From NCBI GenBank assembly GCA_037127255.1, contig JBANSL010000019.1:10191001-10255000 (forward strand): a stretch of DNA of 64,000 bases, read 5' to 3'. Under the pieces are notes generated by a model that did not search any database, was not told the DNA's origin, and was given only the letters and a program-made list of their open reading frames with translations. Position numbers and translations under genes: made by a program. Positions 60,892-64,000 of this stretch are shown here, one piece after another. Every line of letters begins with the position of its first letter. Position 1 is the stretch's first letter. This DNA is from Persicaria tinctoria. Its lineage: Eukaryota > Streptophyta > Magnoliopsida > Caryophyllales > Polygonaceae.

Positions 60892-62603
60892 GCGCAAAAG
60901 GAGAAGTCGGCCTAGCGACTCTAAAATCTAGAGCATGTATATAAAACTTTATGATTTTGGGACTTTTGAACTTTTTGTTTTGTTTTTGGTTTTTGCTTTA
61001 GGGTTTTATGTCTTTTAGAATTTTTTATATGGATAGTCTTGTTTTGTGTGCAATCTAACACTTTTAGGTCGGCAAGCATAAAAGGATCGCGAAAAGTGGA
61101 ATAAGAAGTCCCTGAAAAACAGTCAAAATCGACGAAGGCCAAGTCGACGGCGACAAGGAGGAGCAGCCCAGACACAACTCGACCTCGAGTAGACGTACTC
61201 GACAAGGACCAGCCAGACGCTCCTCGACTTCAGATTCCACCAGACGCTGAGAGCCTACTCGATATCGGGTACTGTACTCGATATCGACAAGAACATCTAC
61301 TCGACATGCACTGATCCGCCTTCCTCGATGTTTTATCCTGTGAGTTCCTTCCTTTACTCTTGTTTTTATTTGATTTTTATACAGTGGGGACACTGTAAAT
61401 TTTAAGTATGGGGTGGGGGAAGGGCTTACTTTATGCATATTTACTTTATTTTGACATTATATGTGCATTATTTCTTCGAATTGCTATATGACTATGTTGG
61501 AATGCATTATTGATTTATGAGCTTATATGCATGTTTTCCAAAAGTTTAAAAAAAAATAACCCCCATTGAAAATTTTGAATAATGTCATGGAAGCTTATAT
61601 TGAACTCGACGATGCAAAATTAGATTCATTAGAGATATAGCACGAAATTGCCTAGTAAAGGGAAGTTACAATGAAGTGCATTATTTCTTGAAAACCATGA
61701 AAGGAGGTAAAATTTGAAGTTGCTTTTGACATGTTGCATGATAAAATGATTCAGGACTTTATATTTCCATATAATGCTCATTGCTTGAAATCCTAGCCTT
61801 ACCTACGCTTATGCATTACACAAAGCCATATTATGCCTTATTTCAAATATTGCTCCACATGACCTAAATATTGCCCATTCTTTACCTTATCCGGGGATTA
61901 TGTTGAGAATGATGTGACATTAAGGAGATTATCATATGGTGTTTGTGATTATTATCATTATTGGAGTTTGGAAGGAAATTGTTTGAAATATATGGAAAAT
62001 TTAATGAGTGAAAGAAAATCCAATCACCTCAGGAGATAAAGGTAGATTGACCCTGCTCTCTGAGATAATAGTTTGGAGAGATGGGACACATTGTGAGGAG
62101 TCCAAAGCACTAAGTATCCGGGGCCATTCATGACACCCATGTTTGCGACTCGCGAGAAGGCAGTGCTGAGGTTAGAGAGGTAAAAGCATTATTATTGAGA
62201 AAAAGCATTATGAAAGGTGATGAATTTTATGAGAAGGAATGTGGAAATTTAGATTTTGGAAATGCTCCATTTCCCCGGATCATTAACACCACATTGCCAG
62301 AAACTGCCTACCTTTTAGCCTTTTACCAAATCTACTCCTTATTTGAGCTTAAATTGAAGTCCTCTTGATTATCAATGCTTTGTCACTAATGAATGTTTTT
62401 CCATAGCCCTCCTTTTGTGAGTAGATGTTGCTTTGATATAATTGCACATGCATGGATTTGTGACACTAGTACCTTTTCGATGATGGTAATTGACTGCTGG
62501 GTTATATAAGAATGAATCTGATATGTTGAGAGTTTTGATTTCTTCCCCTGAATGACAAATAAAGGTATTGCTTGAGGACAAGCAAGCTTAAGTATGGGGT
62601 GTT
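60892..62603 (+). other. Non-coding 3' region of the LTR element and polypurine tract
   Basis: There is no RT, integrase or other domain. A patch at 61090-61330 carries many TCGA motifs (CTCGACCTCGAGTAGACG, CTCGATATCGACAAG). The rest is AT-rich. AAGTATGGGGTGTT just before 62604 is the likely plus-strand primer; a similar AAGTATGGGGTGGGGG occurs at 61404. Confidence 0.75.
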
Positions 62604-64000
62604 TGTTGTGAGCTGAATTTGCCATATTTTGCAGTAACTTTAATATCGTTTTCTGCATACATTTGGGTTAGATAGCACAGAATCTAAGTAGTTTATGCTT
62701 ATTTGCCAAATTATGGAATCTACACCAGTTTCTGTTTAAATTCGCAGAATTCGAGACGTTTTACAGCAACTCTAAGGAAGGTCAGAAAAGCTCGGAAAAC
62801 CACTACAGAAGCCCAAGGTCAAAGAAGCAACGGAACCAGCCGAATCAAGACGAGAGCCCAGGCTACTCGATTTCGAGTAGACCTTACTCGATCTAGACGA
62901 GCATGTCCGAGCACAGGCCTTGTCGACTAGGAGCAATGTCGAGAGCCAGACCAACCCAGCTCCGGAGCCCTACTCGATCTCGACAAGCCCTAGTCGAGAT
63001 CGACGACGCCTCAGCGCCACACCTGGAGTCGACGAGAAGAGGAGGCAAGTGGAGGACGAAGACGACCAGGCAGCAACTCGCTACCAGCGACTCGACTCGC
63101 TGCAGCGAACCGCTCGCTGCCGTGGAAATCCTCGCTGCCAGCGGGATGCACCAAGACGACGAAGCTCGCCGACTCGCTCCAGCGGAAATGGGTTCTCGCA
63201 CCTGCGGATCAACGCTCTCGCTGCAGCGGAAGAAGCAACTCGCTCCAGCGGAAGGGAAGTACGTAGTCGACATAGACGAAGCCTTGTCGAGGTCGACGAC
63301 GCCCAGGAGCCATGTCCGAGCCTTGTCGAGCAGAGTCACCCAAGGAGCCAGTCGACAACACTCCTACTCGATGTCAACAAGGCCCTAGTCGACATCGACG
63401 ACGAATCCAGAGCGGTGTGACGTGGCTTGACGAATCCTACTCGGAGTTGGAGTCCTTGGAGCCGAGGATGGCCTAGTCTATCCGAATTATCTACATCTAT
63501 CATGAAGAAGAAGATTTATCCACTTGAAGACAATTTAGATATATTTTCTTTATCGCTTTTATTTATCCTTAAGCATTTTAGATATAGTTTTAGATATAGA
63601 TATAAATATTCTATCCTTGAGTAGCAAGGAATAGAAGGCTATAAATAAAGCCCTAGGGGCTGGTTTTTCATTCATTCAGAAACAATTCAATTTCAGTTAG
63701 GGAAGTAGTCCACAGAGACGGTTTAGGGAGTTCGAAGGTTTTAGGGTTTTGGCGTTCAACGAGAGTTGGATCTTCGGGATTGTAAAGTCTTGGAATTTAG
63801 TTTAATGCAAGTTGTTATTTCCTTCCAATCAATGTCTGAGTTTGCGATGAGGCGTGAGTAGTCCACCCACTTCTAGGGTTGGGGCGAGCCCGACGATAGC
63901 CATGCGTGCTTGAGGTAAAGATCCGACCTTTATCATGTTTTGAGCATTTTCCTACTTGTTTATGTGTTTATTTCCCGTCTAATGGAGATCCATGCTAACA
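62604..64000 (+). repeat. 3' LTR, cut by the window edge
   Basis: TGTTGTGAGCTGAATTTGCC starts the second LTR; 1,397 bases of the expected 2.06 kb are visible. It keeps a 66-bp segment (about 63186-63251, with GGGTTCTCGCACCTGCGG) that is missing from the 5' LTR. The element's right target duplication lies outside the window. Confidence 0.95.

Larger units (their letters stand above)
55918..64000 (+). mobile_element. Non-autonomous Gypsy-type LTR retrotransposon (gag-protease only)
   Basis: The element has a 5' LTR (55918-57916), a primer-binding site, gag-protease, a 1.7-kb non-coding part, a polypurine-like tract and a 3' LTR from 62604 that runs past the window end. There is no RT, RNase H or integrase anywhere between 60891 and 62603, so it must use another element's enzymes. 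Gag and the DLGAS protease resemble the Athila/Tat type. Over the 1.39 kb that can be compared, I count roughly 17 base differences plus one 66-bp gap, so insertion was recent. It sits in the Copia fragment. Confidence 0.9.

Noticed and set aside
60892..62603. A hidden RT or integrase in the LTR element
   Set aside because: No YVDD/FIDD, RNase H or HHCC/DDE motif appears on the plus strand in any frame of this region; open frames are short.

Overview
The window is plant nuclear DNA, almost certainly from a eudicot. It carries an intron-rich nuclear gene for plastid acetyl-CoA synthetase, plant-type LINEs with an RNase H domain, a FAR1-type Mutator-like (MULE) transposase, plant Ulp1-like transposon genes, Tourist-like MITEs, a TS-type SINE tail and an LTR retrotransposon with a plant TGGCGCC primer-binding site. 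The TS-like SINE hints at an asterid, but this is weak. All functions are read from translated motifs; no database search was possible.

Layout. 1-5085: decayed repeat DNA with an RNase H remnant (about 871-1314, minus) and a possible Helitron end near 4136. 5086-12195 (minus): a complete 18-exon acetyl-CoA synthetase gene, the only clearly intact host gene. 12740-16340 (plus): a 5'-truncated L1-type LINE with RT and RNase H, broken by several stops. 17311-21130: a second LINE 3' fragment split by about 1.9 kb that contains two TAA-flanked DNA transposons. 21133-22127: a small element with about 110-bp inverted termini.

22163-47315: a nest about 25 kb long. Its outermost layer has matching inverted ends and a perfect 9-bp target duplication. 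Inside lies a roughly 21-kb element (24477-45734) with its own inverted ends. It carries a three-exon FAR1/FRS-type transposase (28609-32884, one in-frame stop), a two-exon gene for an unknown 151-residue protein, a long multi-exon Ulp1-like cysteine protease gene (41761-35817) and a broken second Ulp1 copy (45293-43158). Non-coding DNA here is saturated with a short motif, TGAACCA, which is inverted at the left end relative to the rest.

47448-55279: a second nest. A retroposon with a 13-bp target duplication is split by a solo LTR (TSD CTAGT). That LTR is split by a Pack-MULE-like element carrying pieces of a HAD hydrolase gene and an XBAT-type ubiquitin ligase gene. Inside that sits an element whose two inverted ends are tRNA-like, and this holds a palindromic MITE and a SINE fragment. 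The host of the retroposon is next to a Copia RT fragment (55284-55917).

55918-64000: a young Ty3/Gypsy-type element with 2.0-kb LTRs (the 3' one cut by the window edge), gag-protease only and no RT or integrase, so it is non-autonomous. Its LTRs, coding region and 3' region all carry a dispersed TCGANNTCGA palindrome that is read in more than one reading frame.

Taken together, the window is one plastid-metabolism gene beside a deep stack of nested transposons. The most unusual signals are family-specific short dispersed motifs and the tRNA-like termini.
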